Positions 30,239 through 38,702 of a DNA stretch of 40,148 nt are shown one piece after another. The translations under genes and the position numbers were made by a program. The DNA is taken from positions 1 through 40,148 of the IMG/VR virus record IMGVR_UViG_3300031857_000472; one strand, written 5' to 3'. Every line of letters begins with the position of its first letter. Within the stretch, counting starts at the first letter, position 1. Below the pieces are notes generated by a model. That model worked only from the letters and a program-made list of their open reading frames with translations, searched no databases and was not told the origin of the DNA. This DNA is from a virus.

Positions 30239-31402
30239 TCAGAAGCCTCCGAAGCCGAAGTTGCGAACGACCTTCATGCCGCCGATCTCGTCCACCATGT
30301 CGTCGGGCATGTCCTGCGCCATCGGGCCGACGCGCTTGGGCGGCATGGGGGCGCCCGTCTGCATGGCGTTCTCGACATCGGACTTGTAATCGTAGGCGTA
30401 CATCGGCATGCCGCTGCCGGGGTCCATGCCGAGGGGCTCGATGTTGGTCTTCGACCGCTCGTCGGAGAGGAAGCCCAGGAGGCCGCCGCCAATGGCGCCG
30501 ATGCCTGTGCCGATCGGGCCGAACATGCTGCCCAGCTGCGCGCCTGACATTGCGCCACCAAGGCCGCCCACGAAGGGGTTGCCCGTCGTCGGCGTGCGGC
30601 TCGTCTGCGTCGAACTTATCGGCACCTGTGTGCCGCCCAGCGCCGCCAGGCGGATGTTGAGCTGCTCGAGGGGCACGTTTCGCATGGCGTCGTACTGGCT
30701 GACCGTCTGGTCGATCAGCGCCTGCGCCTGCGCCTGATTGATCTGGCCTGCCGACATGGCCGCCTGGATGCTCTGCAGATAGGCGTTCTGCTGGGCGTTG
30801 GCGAGGTCGCCCTGCACGCCCGCACCCTGGAGGTTCAGCTGCTGGCCCTGCATGGCCCGGTCCATGTCGGACTGCATCATGCCGGCGGCCTGACCGAAGC
30901 CCTGAGCGCGGATCTGCGCCGACAGGTCGCCCATCTGGCGGGCGTTCTCCGCCGCCGCTACACCCTCCGCCACACCCTGCCGCGAGCCGCCGAAGGCGCC
31001 CGCATTGATGGCGCGGTCGCCGATGGTGTTGAGCGTCTGCTTGTAGGCTTGATCCATGTTGCCGAGCGCCGCCTGCTCGACGTTCTCGAGGTACGGGTTC
31101 ATGTAGCCGCTGAGATCGCCCGACAGGAAGTTCTGCGGCGTGTAGCCCGCCACCTGGCCCGCCGTCTGCCCCGCCTGCTGAAAGGCCGGGTTGGTGGCGC
31201 CGATGTTCTGGCCCGTCAGGTTGATGGCCTGCTGCTGGAGCGGGTCGAGCCCCGCAACCGTGTTGCCGCGGTACGGCTGCGCGAGGTTGTTTGCCGCCGT
31301 GTTGGCTTCAGAAATCGCACCCTGCGCGGCGCTCTCATACCATGCCGGCAGCGTCGTGACGTTCCTGACCGTGGAGGTCTGCGATCCAGATGATTTGCCC
31401 AT
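30239..31402 (-). CDS. virion protein with S74-like C-terminus
   Basis: 387 residues. ATG 31402 overlaps the upstream stop as TAATG. Residues 1-250 are Gln/Ala/Asn-rich helices typical of ejection proteins. A Gly-rich hydrophobic segment (about 295-315) leads to FLSDERSKTNIEPLG and VGPMAQDMPDD. That is the pattern of peptidase S74 intramolecular chaperones usually found at tail-fibre ends. Here it caps a protein of the ejection module, so either it is a fused assembly aid or the protein is part of the tail tip. Confidence 0.7.
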   Translation of the reverse strand: MGKSSGSQTSTVRNVTTLPAWYESAAQGAISEANTAANNLAQPYRGNTVAGLDPLQQQAINLTGQNIGATNPAFQQAGQTAGQVAGYTPQNFLSGDLSGYMNPYLENVEQAALGNMDQAYKQTLNTIGDRAINAGAFGGSRQGVAEGVAAAENARQMGDLSAQIRAQGFGQAAGMMQSDMDRAMQGQQLNLQGAGVQGDLANAQQNAYLQSIQAAMSAGQINQAQAQALIDQTVSQYDAMRNVPLEQLNIRLAALGGTQVPISSTQTSRTPTTGNPFVGGLGGAMSGAQLGSMFGPIGTGIGAIGGGLLGFLSDERSKTNIEPLGMDPGSGMPMYAYDYKSDVENAMQTGAPMPPKRVGPMAQDMPDDMVDEIGGMKVVRNFGFGGF

Positions 31403-31770
31403 TAGTGCAACGTCCTTTCGAATACGACTGTCGGGTTCGCCTTCCACCCGTGATGTGGCAGCACGCGCTCCCAGCCCCTGCGGCCCTGCATCCGCATGAC
31501 GGCGCATCCATGATGGCGCCCGAACTCCTCGATGAGTGGCTGCATTGCCATCACCTCGGAGAGCGAGCCGACTGCGATCACGATGTTGACGGCAGACACT
31601 TGCGGGTAGTTGGCGATCTCGGTGACGACGAGGCTGTCGCCGTTCACCCAGGCCTGCATCTTGCCCTGCTCAATGAGCGCCGCGATGTCGGCAGGCGTGT
31701 GTGTGCCGCCGCCAACCTTCAGCGCCTTCTTCAGCCGTCGCAGGAGTTCATCAGGGCCGAGTTTTGCCAT
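31402..31770 (-). CDS. small conserved virion-module protein
   Basis: 122 residues, ATG 31770. The end (EVMAMQPLIEEFGRHHGCAVMRMQGRRGWERVL) recalls a GNAT-like alpha/beta segment seen in small podovirus proteins beside ejection genes. Acetyltransferase activity is not shown, because the acetyl-CoA loop is not evident. Confidence 0.6.
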   Translation of the reverse strand: MAKLGPDELLRRLKKALKVGGGTHTPADIAALIEQGKMQAWVNGDSLVVTEIANYPQVSAVNIVIAVGSLSEVMAMQPLIEEFGRHHGCAVMRMQGRRGWERVLPHHGWKANPTVVFERTLH

Positions 31771-31954
31771 CGATCACCGCCGTGGAAATGACACCAGCGT
31801 CGTCAACCGTGACGCTGTAAATCGTTCCATTGGGTGATCTGAGCAAGATGCGCGCCGCAGCCTCGTCCTGGCTGACGGCGGGGATCAGTGCCCTGCGGAT
31901 CGTGTCCAATATGACCCCCATCGGGGAGCCGGGATTGGGGAGCAGAATGTTCAT
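31751..31954 (-). CDS. small hypothetical protein
   Basis: 67 residues, ATG 31954, overlapping both neighbours (20 bp with the downstream gene). It is predicted beta-rich (TIYSVTVDDAGVISTAVID). The family is not recognised. Confidence 0.6.
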   Translation of the reverse strand: MNILLPNPGSPMGVILDTIRRALIPAVSQDEAAARILLRSPNGTIYSVTVDDAGVISTAVIDGKTRP

Positions 31955-33678
31955 CGCCTGCCCCCCGCCGCGATCTTCATGCGAAGGCGACCGATCGACC
32001 AGTCGCCGGCATCGTTGGCGCAGATGCGGATGCGGACATCGCGCCCTGTAGCGCGAACGTCCACATACCCGTCACTGCGGGAATAGTACGGCCCGAACTG
32101 ACGCTCCGAACCGTTCGGCGTCATGCGGGTGAAGAGCGTGTATTTCGTGAGATCGTAGTTGCCGCCGTTCGACGGCACCAGCTGCGTGATGTTGAGGCTG
32201 CGCTCGGCGTCAGGCAGATTGATGGTGCCCGATGCGATGAAGACATTGTTGGCGCAGTTGAAGCCGTCGTAGGTCCAGCCGTCCTCATGCTGATAGATGT
32301 GGCCGTCCGTGCCCGCCATGACAGGGTAATCGCCTACACCCGCAGGGGCGGCAGCCGACCGCGCCAGCGTGCCCATGCTCCACCAGTTCTCGGACCAGTT
32401 CCAGATGACGTAGCGGTCGCACTCGGAGGAGCCGTTGCTCGGGTAGAAGAACCACACCTCGTCAAACTTGCCGTTGACCGAAGCATGCGACACGCGCGGG
32501 CCGTAGAGGGGATCGATGTCGGAGAAGATATAATCCGTCATCGGGCACTCAAGCGGCTTCATGCTGCCGCCTTCGTAGATCATAAACCCGGAGCTATCCA
32601 TCCACACGCAGCGCCCGTCGAACTCGGCAAAGGCATTGGGCGAATAGAGGCGCGTCGTGCCGAGATCGTCGGAACCGTAGATGAAGGGAAGGCCGACATA
32701 GCGCAGAAGGAAGGCGCGGTTGACGGACCAGATCAGCGTGCCCTCGCGCACCGCCTCCGCCTGGATGAGCGGCGTCTCGGACTGCAGATCAAGGAAGCCG
32801 GCCGTGTTGGTAGTCGAGGCGAAGTTCCAGTCGGTGTAATCCTCGCGGCTTGACCAGCCGATCCGGCGCGTCTCGCCATCGGGCTGCAGCACCAGGGCGT
32901 GGCGTTCCGGCGTGACGATGACGGCGCGGTTGGCAATCGGAACACTGCGGTCGCGCACCGTGCCGCCGCTCGAGGAGCCGTCGCTGCCGGTGTTCGGGTA
33001 GGTGAAGGTGGTGGCATCTGTGACCGTCACCGTGGCGGTCGGTGCGTCGAAGGTGTTGTCGGTGACGCCGCTGATCTGCACCGTGTCGCTGGTCGTGAGG
33101 TTGTGCGCCGTGGCGGTGACGACGGTCGTCACGTTGCTGGTGCGGCTGATGCTGGCAATGGCGTACACGCCCACCGGCACGCAATCGACTGTCGGCGCGG
33201 AGCCATCAAAATACAGGAGCCGGCCATCGGGCGAGCATACGGCCAGCACGTCCTCGCCCCAGTTGGCAAAGGACCAGATGGGCCGCGTCGGCGTCAGCGT
33301 CGTGCTGCCCGAGCGCGGCGTACCGTAGGTGCTGGAGCCGTAGGTTCCAGTGCCGTAGCCGCCCCCCGCCGCCGCATCGTTCAGATCGACGAGATCGGAG
33401 GGCGCGACATCGGTCCAGGTGCCTCCGTACTCGGAATAAAGCTCTTCGTCCGTGCCAACCAGCACCGAGACGTTGGGCACGTTGTTGCGGCGCCAGCGAT
33501 GGATCTTGCGCGGCGTCGAGGCGAGTGGTGACGATGTCATCCGCGACCAGCCGCCCACCGGCTCCATGACGCCCTCGCGCCACCTAACGAGGCTTCCGTC
33601 ATACCAGCGGCCGGGCGCGTCGTCAGGGTTCGCACCCCTCACGATACCCGGCGGAAGCTGGAGCGGAAGATAGGTCAT
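31951..33678 (-). CDS. tail nozzle/stabilisation-like protein
   Basis: 575 residues, ATG 33678. A beta-rich protein of propeller style with many WSxx and DG turns (YDGSLVRWREGV, VLAVCSPDGRLLYFDGS, IWNWSENWWSMGTLAR). The layout resembles P22 gp10-type stabilisation or nozzle proteins that plug the portal below the adaptor. Residues 170-250 hold a Thr/Val repeat segment. Assignment is from overall style and position. Confidence 0.6.
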   Translation of the reverse strand: MTYLPLQLPPGIVRGANPDDAPGRWYDGSLVRWREGVMEPVGGWSRMTSSPLASTPRKIHRWRRNNVPNVSVLVGTDEELYSEYGGTWTDVAPSDLVDLNDAAAGGGYGTGTYGSSTYGTPRSGSTTLTPTRPIWSFANWGEDVLAVCSPDGRLLYFDGSAPTVDCVPVGVYAIASISRTSNVTTVVTATAHNLTTSDTVQISGVTDNTFDAPTATVTVTDATTFTYPNTGSDGSSSGGTVRDRSVPIANRAVIVTPERHALVLQPDGETRRIGWSSREDYTDWNFASTTNTAGFLDLQSETPLIQAEAVREGTLIWSVNRAFLLRYVGLPFIYGSDDLGTTRLYSPNAFAEFDGRCVWMDSSGFMIYEGGSMKPLECPMTDYIFSDIDPLYGPRVSHASVNGKFDEVWFFYPSNGSSECDRYVIWNWSENWWSMGTLARSAAAPAGVGDYPVMAGTDGHIYQHEDGWTYDGFNCANNVFIASGTINLPDAERSLNITQLVPSNGGNYDLTKYTLFTRMTPNGSERQFGPYYSRSDGYVDVRATGRDVRIRICANDAGDWSIGRLRMKIAAGGRR

Positions 33679-33687
33679 GCGCGTCCC

Positions 33688-34167
33688 CTAGAGTTGAGCG
33701 GCTGCGATGAAGAAGTCGTCAATCTCTGCTGGTGTAAGTCCCATCAGGTCCAGCAGAGAATTGTTCCGGTAGTAATGTGTCGCCGCAAAATCTATTTCAG
33801 CACGAACGCGATCATCCGCAGTCCAGTTTCCTTGGGCAACTTGCGTGTCAAACATGAATGCAATCGGGAACGGTACCTCCGCCGTCTTCGTCATGTTGAG
33901 GGCTTCCTGCGCCGTGATGTCGTTCTTGGCAAGAAGCTGAAGGGCACATTGGCGACGGGTGATGCTTTCAGGTACGCGCGGCGGCAGCGTGGCCGGGTCT
34001 ACCGTGCGGATCGTCCACACGCCATTGACCAAGCCGGTGAACGGCTCGCCGTACTCGCGCACGACATCGTGCCACGAAACACCTTTGTGCGGGATGTCTT
34101 CCGGCTTCTCGGGGTAGAGGCGGATTTCCTTGAAGGTGCCGCTGATCAGGAGTGCGTATTCGTTCAT
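33688..34167 (-). CDS. tail-fibre-linked small protein (possible chaperone)
   Basis: 159 residues, ATG 34167. A beta-hairpin-rich N-terminus is followed by helices with TRRQCALQLLAKNDIT. This pattern is shared by small phage proteins downstream of tail fibres, some of them assembly chaperones. Codons are AT-richer than in the head genes, as expected for exchangeable host-range parts. Confidence 0.6.
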   Translation of the reverse strand: MNEYALLISGTFKEIRLYPEKPEDIPHKGVSWHDVVREYGEPFTGLVNGVWTIRTVDPATLPPRVPESITRRQCALQLLAKNDITAQEALNMTKTAEVPFPIAFMFDTQVAQGNWTADDRVRAEIDFAATHYYRNNSLLDLMGLTPAEIDDFFIAAAQL

Positions 34168-34179
34168 CGTGTTCCCTCT

Positions 34180-34884
34180 CTATGCGGGCCGGATCGCGAC
34201 GGTGGCGGCGCACCATGCGCGAGACCCACTGACAACCAGTCCGGTAAATGCGTCTGGGTTTTCTACGCCGGGTGACGGAACTGTTTTTGAAGCCACCGCC
34301 AAGTTTTGATTGGGAGTGCCGCTCGGGATGTTCGACAGGTTCGTGTATCCAGTTGGCGGTGTAACCGTGACGCCATCCGTGTCGGATGTCGCACACATGA
34401 TCGCAACCACGAGAGCATTTGGCGTCACGGTCGTGATGGCCCCCGGATCAATCGCTGTTCCGTCGATGCCGGTAGCTGGAACCGTTGTGGCGTCAATGGG
34501 CGTGCTTTGGTTCACGCCGCGCAGGACATATGCAATCGCACTTGGACCCGTGTAGGAAGGAATAGTCACTGACGTGTCCGGCGTGCCGCCCATCAGTTTC
34601 CAGAAGACACCGAGTTCCGGGTCAGGACCACTGTCGTTTGCATAAAGATCGGCCAGTTCAGCGTAACCGCTTGGCGTTGAAATTGTCAGGTCTTGATTGG
34701 ACGATCCATCATCGCCAATAGCAACAATGACCAGATCACCTGCCCGCGCAGCCGTATCGATGCCTCCGGTCAGCGCTGTGAGGGACAACACCCCGGCAGT
34801 GGTGCGTTGATTTGCTCCGACAAACTGGATGGTGTTTTCGGCGCCCCCCGCCCCAAAACCGATCAACTGGCTGACCTCAAGCAT
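34180..34884 (-). CDS. tail appendage beta protein
   Basis: 234 residues, ATG 34884. It is Thr/Ser/Gly/Val-rich with regular beta strands and a repeated (V)TPPTGYT / STPSGYAEL element. A single-domain receptor-binding or fibre-tip protein is likely. Codon use is more AT-rich than in the flanking genes. Confidence 0.6.
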   Translation of the reverse strand: MLEVSQLIGFGAGGAENTIQFVGANQRTTAGVLSLTALTGGIDTAARAGDLVIVAIGDDGSSNQDLTISTPSGYAELADLYANDSGPDPELGVFWKLMGGTPDTSVTIPSYTGPSAIAYVLRGVNQSTPIDATTVPATGIDGTAIDPGAITTVTPNALVVAIMCATSDTDGVTVTPPTGYTNLSNIPSGTPNQNLAVASKTVPSPGVENPDAFTGLVVSGSRAWCAATVAIRPA

Positions 34885-34886
34885 CC

Positions 34887-35918
34887 TCAGTCATCCTTCG
34901 CGGCGTCGATGGTGTAATGGATTTTCACGCCGTGCAGGCGCGCATCTACGGCCATCGTATCGGAGCCGTCAGACGGCACGCGCTTCACCTGGAACACCAC
35001 CCACTCCTCCGCACCCGGAGTTCCGGCAACCGTGAGCGCGCCCGTCTCGTCGCTGATGTAGATGTCATTGGTCGTGCCGCCAGTGTCGGCCACCTGGACC
35101 GCCGTGCCGAACGCGGTGTCGGCTGCATCGTCGTTGGCAAAAGCCACCGCCTCAATGGCCCACACGACGCCAAAGTTAGTGGTCGTTGCCGGATGCGACC
35201 ACACAAACTGACAGATCAGCGTGCTTTCATTCCAGCCTTTCGGCATCTGGATGGCGAACTGGGCAAACTCCTGCGTGGTGGTGTCGAAATCCAGCGAGCG
35301 CAGCATCACCTTGTTGGTGGAGGTTTCGACAGAGCCAGAGCCCGCACCATTGGTGGTGCGCGCCGTCATCGCGCCCGCAGGCACCCAGATCGTCTGCTGG
35401 CCGAGGTTCGGCCCGATGCTCTGGCCCTCGACCGCGATGATGCCAGCTGACGCCCTCGAAATCGTGGTGTCACTCGCCGCCCCCAGCTCAATGGTGGCGA
35501 ACTGCGGGTTGCCGGTCGTCGAGTAGTCCTGCGACACCGTCGCGTTGCCGCTGATCGTCAGCGTGCGCGCCACGTCTCCCGTCGTCACCGTCAGCGTGCG
35601 GTCGGCCGACAGATCAGAGCCCGGCGCGATGATCAGGCCGTGCGACGCATTCGTGTCCTTGAGTTTCAAGCCGGTGTTGTCGAGGTAGACCGAGGTCAGG
35701 TCGGTGTTTGCACCCGACTTAGCCGCCGACAGCGCCGTGCGGGCATCACCCGCCGTCGCCGCCCCCGTGCCGCCCTTCGCCACCTTGAGGACAGGGCCAG
35801 CGTCGAACAGCCCGTCGATCGTGTCGAGGTCGGCATTGATCTTCGTGCCCCAGGTGTCGCTCGAGGCGCCGACCTCGGGCTTCGTCAAGCTCAGATTTGT
35901 GGTTGTGGTATCGGGCAT
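34887..35918 (-). CDS. tail fibre protein
   Basis: 343 residues, ATG 35918. The N-terminus [19 protein letters not shown] followed by [12 protein letters not shown] and [16 protein letters not shown] is a common start of phage tail fibres. The C-terminal beta domain (180-343) is probably the adhesin. The Gly-Thr linker is typical of fibres built as trimers. Confidence 0.8.
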   Translation of the reverse strand: MPDTTTTNLSLTKPEVGASSDTWGTKINADLDTIDGLFDAGPVLKVAKGGTGAATAGDARTALSAAKSGANTDLTSVYLDNTGLKLKDTNASHGLIIAPGSDLSADRTLTVTTGDVARTLTISGNATVSQDYSTTGNPQFATIELGAASDTTISRASAGIIAVEGQSIGPNLGQQTIWVPAGAMTARTTNGAGSGSVETSTNKVMLRSLDFDTTTQEFAQFAIQMPKGWNESTLICQFVWSHPATTTNFGVVWAIEAVAFANDDAADTAFGTAVQVADTGGTTNDIYISDETGALTVAGTPGAEEWVVFQVKRVPSDGSDTMAVDARLHGVKIHYTIDAAKDD

Positions 35919-35933
35919 CTCTTCACCGCATCA

Positions 35934-36617
35934 TCATGTTGGGACTATGGGGGTCCAGGTTGATGCGGTTGCCCCGGCGGGGGTCCAAGACGACCCTCCA
36001 GCTGCCAACGGCAACCATACATCAGTTTCGGACGGATTGGAAGGCAGCCACCCCCGCACTATGCCCACCCCGGAGGCTTCCAGAGCGTCGAGGACGGCAT
36101 CCACGTCGCCACTCACCAGCACCGTGCCGGCAGCCGTGACGACCGCCGCGTCGAGCAGGATGTCGGCCCTAGCGAGGGTCGCCACGATGCCATCCGCAGC
36201 AAGCGTGGCGGCATCCAGCGTCACCGCCAGCTGCGCGCTCGTCGAGATGATGCCATCCGCTGCCAGCGACAGGTCGCCCAGCGTGGCCGCTAGGTCGCCC
36301 AGCACCGCCACCCGGCCCGCCGCCGCGAGGCTGGCGTCGGCCAAGGTCTTGGACAGCTCGCCCACCACCAGAACCGTGCCGGGAGCGGCAAGAGTGGCTG
36401 CGTCAAGGGTCTTGGCGAGCGTGCCCGCCACCCGCACCGTGCCGGCCGCTGACGCGGTCAGGGCGTCGAAGGTCACCGCCGTGACGCCCGCCACCCTGAC
36501 CGTGCCCGCAGCCACCGCCGCCCCGTAGCCGTAGACGCCCACGCCATAGCCGCCCGTCCCGTACCCGAGGCGGGTCGTGACGTTGTCGAGCGTTATGGCA
36601 AGGGCGCCGCTGGGCAT
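35934..36617 (-). CDS. tandem 21-residue repeat fibre protein
   Basis: 227 residues, ATG 36617. The central region is seven imperfect 21-residue repeats with the pattern L-x-A-x-G-x-V-x-V-x-G-x-L-x-x-T-L-D-A-x-T. It forms a probable beta-solenoid or fibrous trimer. The N-terminus has a YGTGGYGVGVYGYG segment like the fibre proteins nearby, and the C-terminus a WTPAG turn. It is placed between fibre and adaptor genes. A collar or secondary fibre is likely. Confidence 0.65.
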   Translation of the reverse strand: MPSGALAITLDNVTTRLGYGTGGYGVGVYGYGAAVAAGTVRVAGVTAVTFDALTASAAGTVRVAGTLAKTLDAATLAAPGTVLVVGELSKTLADASLAAAGRVAVLGDLAATLGDLSLAADGIISTSAQLAVTLDAATLAADGIVATLARADILLDAAVVTAAGTVLVSGDVDAVLDALEASGVGIVRGWLPSNPSETDVWLPLAAGGSSWTPAGATASTWTPIVPT

Positions 36618-36621
36618 GGCG

Positions 36622-37029
36622 TCAGGCGTTGCCGTCCGTCAGCGTGAAGCCGGTGATGGTCACCGCCTGGCCCGCGCCGATCGACACGTTGTCGAGGGTC
36701 ATGTCGCCGCCGCCCCCCGTGGCCGTCACCGTGCCCTGCAGATGGCACGTCGTGCCGTCCGAGGCATAGACGCGGAAATGGGCCGCCGTGCCTGCGGCGT
36801 CAGCCGAAGCATCTTCCCAGGTGCCGCTCTTGGCCTTGGAGCCCGACGACGCCGCCGCCATCCAGTCGGAGGGCAGGCTCATCGTCGCCAGCACCGTGCC
36901 GCTGTCGGCCGTGCCGCAGTTGGCCGGGGGCGCCCCGGTCCTGATCTTCAGCACCGCAGAGGTGCCGATTGCCGTCTCGATCGCGTCGAGACGGGCATTC
37001 CTCACAGTGGTCGAAAGCTGCACAGCCAT
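36622..37029 (-). CDS. small beta-rich virion protein
   Basis: 135 residues, ATG 37029. It starts AVQLSTTVRNARLDAIETAIG, a common opening of small phage head or tail decoration proteins. Beta strands follow (AAHFRVYASDGTTCHLQGTV). Location next to the adaptor suggests a structural part of collar or fibre base. Confidence 0.7.
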   Translation of the reverse strand: MAVQLSTTVRNARLDAIETAIGTSAVLKIRTGAPPANCGTADSGTVLATMSLPSDWMAAASSGSKAKSGTWEDASADAAGTAAHFRVYASDGTTCHLQGTVTATGGGGDMTLDNVSIGAGQAVTITGFTLTDGNA

Positions 37030-37037
37030 AGGTCACC

Positions 37038-37661
37038 TCATCCGAAAGTGCGTTTTCTTGCCTGCAAGGCCCCCTGCGGGCGCTTGGCGCGCTCGCTCTC
37101 GAGGTTCATGTCGGCAATGGTTTTCTCGACGCTGGCGGCCCACAGCGGGATGCGCTCGTCGTTCTGAAGGTAGGCCTCGGCCTGGATCAGCGAGGCGTGG
37201 AGATAGAGGTCAGGCGAACGGGCCAGGAGCCAGTTCGACGTGTTGCTGTCCGACAGCGCCGGGATCTTGCCATAGTAGACGACCTCGACCGTGGTGTTGG
37301 AGTTGGGCCACGGCAGGAGGAGAATGTTGTCGTCGATGATGGTGTAGTAACGCGGCGTGCCCGTCATGCCGTCATTGCGGAGGTGGTTGTACTGCTCCGC
37401 ATTGATGTATTCGAGCGCGCTGTAGGTGTTGGTGGGCGAGGTCACCATCATGGTGACCGTCTGCAGCCAGTCATCCGGCAGTTCGACATAATCCTGCGTG
37501 GCGACCGTATAGTCGCGCTGCATCATCGCGTTGACACGAAGCTCTCGGTTGAAACGCGCCTCGGCCAACGTGATGAAATCGGGGATCTGGCTGGTCAGGT
37601 CTTCCCGGTTCAGCCAGTTGGCGATTGAGGTCTTGAGTTCAGAATAGGTACTAAGCGGCAT
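37038..37661 (-). CDS. head-tail adaptor (P22 gp4-like)
   Basis: 207 residues. ATG 37661 with GGAGAAG is chosen over a longer frame. The signatures YSELKTSIANWLNREDL and IPDFITLAEARFNRELR are those of phage adaptor proteins that form the dodecameric ring under the portal. It overlaps the glycosyltransferase stop by 11 bp. Confidence 0.85.
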   Translation of the reverse strand: MPLSTYSELKTSIANWLNREDLTSQIPDFITLAEARFNRELRVNAMMQRDYTVATQDYVELPDDWLQTVTMMVTSPTNTYSALEYINAEQYNHLRNDGMTGTPRYYTIIDDNILLLPWPNSNTTVEVVYYGKIPALSDSNTSNWLLARSPDLYLHASLIQAEAYLQNDERIPLWAASVEKTIADMNLESERAKRPQGALQARKRTFG

Positions 37662-38313
37662 TTCGCTTCTCCGCCTCAACGTCCTCGCGGCACGCCTCCG
37701 CATGATCGAGCGTGTATTCAAACGTGCCGATATGGCGCACGACCCTCGACACGTCGTGATCAATCATCGTCTTGAAACCGTGCTTCGCCGCCTTGTGGCA
37801 GAAATGGATGTCCTCACCGAAAAAGTGGCCGGTGCCGGATGCGTAGCCGATCTGGAACCAGGGCATGGGCGTCTGCTTGAACACCTCGGCCTTGATCAGC
37901 ATCACGCCCATGCCAACCGCGTAGACCTCCTCGAGGCCCTTGCTGTCGGCGGTCGTGTAGACATACTCGTCGCAGCGCGCGTTGGAGAAGGCGACGGGCT
38001 TCGCTGGCAGGCCGCGGGTCGAGTAGTTGGAGGCGACGATGGGGAGATTGTGGGCCGCCAAGCGGTCAAAGACATCCTTCGGGAAGCGCATGTCGGTATC
38101 AAGGAACAGGATCCAGTCGGCGTTGACCTGGAGTGCTTCCTTGACAAGATTTTCGCGTTGATCGGCGATCAGCGTGCCTGCAGAGGTGAACAGATGCAGC
38201 GCGCCGCCATTGGCAACATGCCGGGCCGACCAATATGCGGTGAAGCGCGCGAGGTCATAGGCAAAGCCGGTGTTGACGTGATCGCGGCAGGGGAGGCAGA
38301 CAGCGAGGCGCAT
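37651..38313 (-). CDS. GT2/GT-A family glycosyltransferase-like protein
   Basis: 220 residues, with ATG 38313 coupled to the upstream stop. A GT-A nucleotide-sugar domain is shown by MRLAVCLPCRD, WILFLDTDMRFP (DxD at 72-74) and GEDIHFCHKA. Such proteins lie within head-tail modules of several podo- and siphophages. They may glycosylate capsid or tail proteins, or have become structural. This is the second glycosyltransferase-like gene of this genome. Confidence 0.8.
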   Translation of the reverse strand: MRLAVCLPCRDHVNTGFAYDLARFTAYWSARHVANGGALHLFTSAGTLIADQRENLVKEALQVNADWILFLDTDMRFPKDVFDRLAAHNLPIVASNYSTRGLPAKPVAFSNARCDEYVYTTADSKGLEEVYAVGMGVMLIKAEVFKQTPMPWFQIGYASGTGHFFGEDIHFCHKAAKHGFKTMIDHDVSRVVRHIGTFEYTLDHAEACREDVEAEKRNAA

Positions 38314-38618
38314 CAGAGAGCCCCTTCCCGCGTGCGGAAGAAACGGTTGTCGGGATCGGAAAGCCACCTCTTGAAGGCGGCGGGATCGTCCACGATCCCC
38401 TTCTTCTTGAGGTCGAAATAGATTGACGCCGGGATTGAGGCAATGCGGGTCATGTCGCCCCACCGATCCGGCGCGTCGTTGTATGCAATCTTGTTCGCCT
38501 CGACGATCGGCTCGCAGTCCTGCTGCGTCTGGATGACAAACTCGTCGCGGCTGTCATCAAAATGAAAGAACCGGGTGATGCCGGTTGCCGGATCGTGTGA
38601 GAGTACCTTCTTGGTCAT
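38313..38618 (-). CDS. small conserved virion-module protein
   Basis: 101 residues, ATG 38618 with GAGGA upstream. It contains FHFDDSRDEFVIQTQQDCEPIVEAN and WGDMTRIASIP segments that I recall from proteins behind SU10-type capsid genes. The function is not known, and no metal site is clear. Confidence 0.7.
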   Translation of the reverse strand: MTKKVLSHDPATGITRFFHFDDSRDEFVIQTQQDCEPIVEANKIAYNDAPDRWGDMTRIASIPASIYFDLKKKGIVDDPAAFKRWLSDPDNRFFRTREGAL

Positions 38619-38639
38619 GCATTTCCTCGGAAGGACTAG

Positions 38640-38694
38640 AGCGCCATCACGGCGCTGTTACAGGCACGATAGGCGGGGGATCGCTCCCCCGCCT
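38640..38694 (-). terminator. tandem hairpins after the capsid gene
   Basis: Two perfect stems lie between the capsid stop and the next gene. One is AGGCGGGGG (38671-38679)/CCCCCGCCT (38686-38694) with a 6-base loop. The other is AGCGCC (38640-38645)/GGCGCT (38651-38656) with a 5-base loop. No T-run follows on the minus strand. They more likely slow transcription or protect the capsid mRNA end than act as a full terminator. Confidence 0.6.
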
Positions 38695-38702
38695 CTAGTT
38701 CG

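Noticed and set aside
33688-36617. Invertible tail-fibre segment driven by the serine recombinase
   Set aside because: No long inverted repeat or duplicated fibre 3' end was seen around these genes.
38640-38694. Rho-independent terminator after the capsid gene
   Set aside because: The stems are strong but no T-run follows on the transcribed strand, so it is listed only as a hairpin pair with modest confidence.
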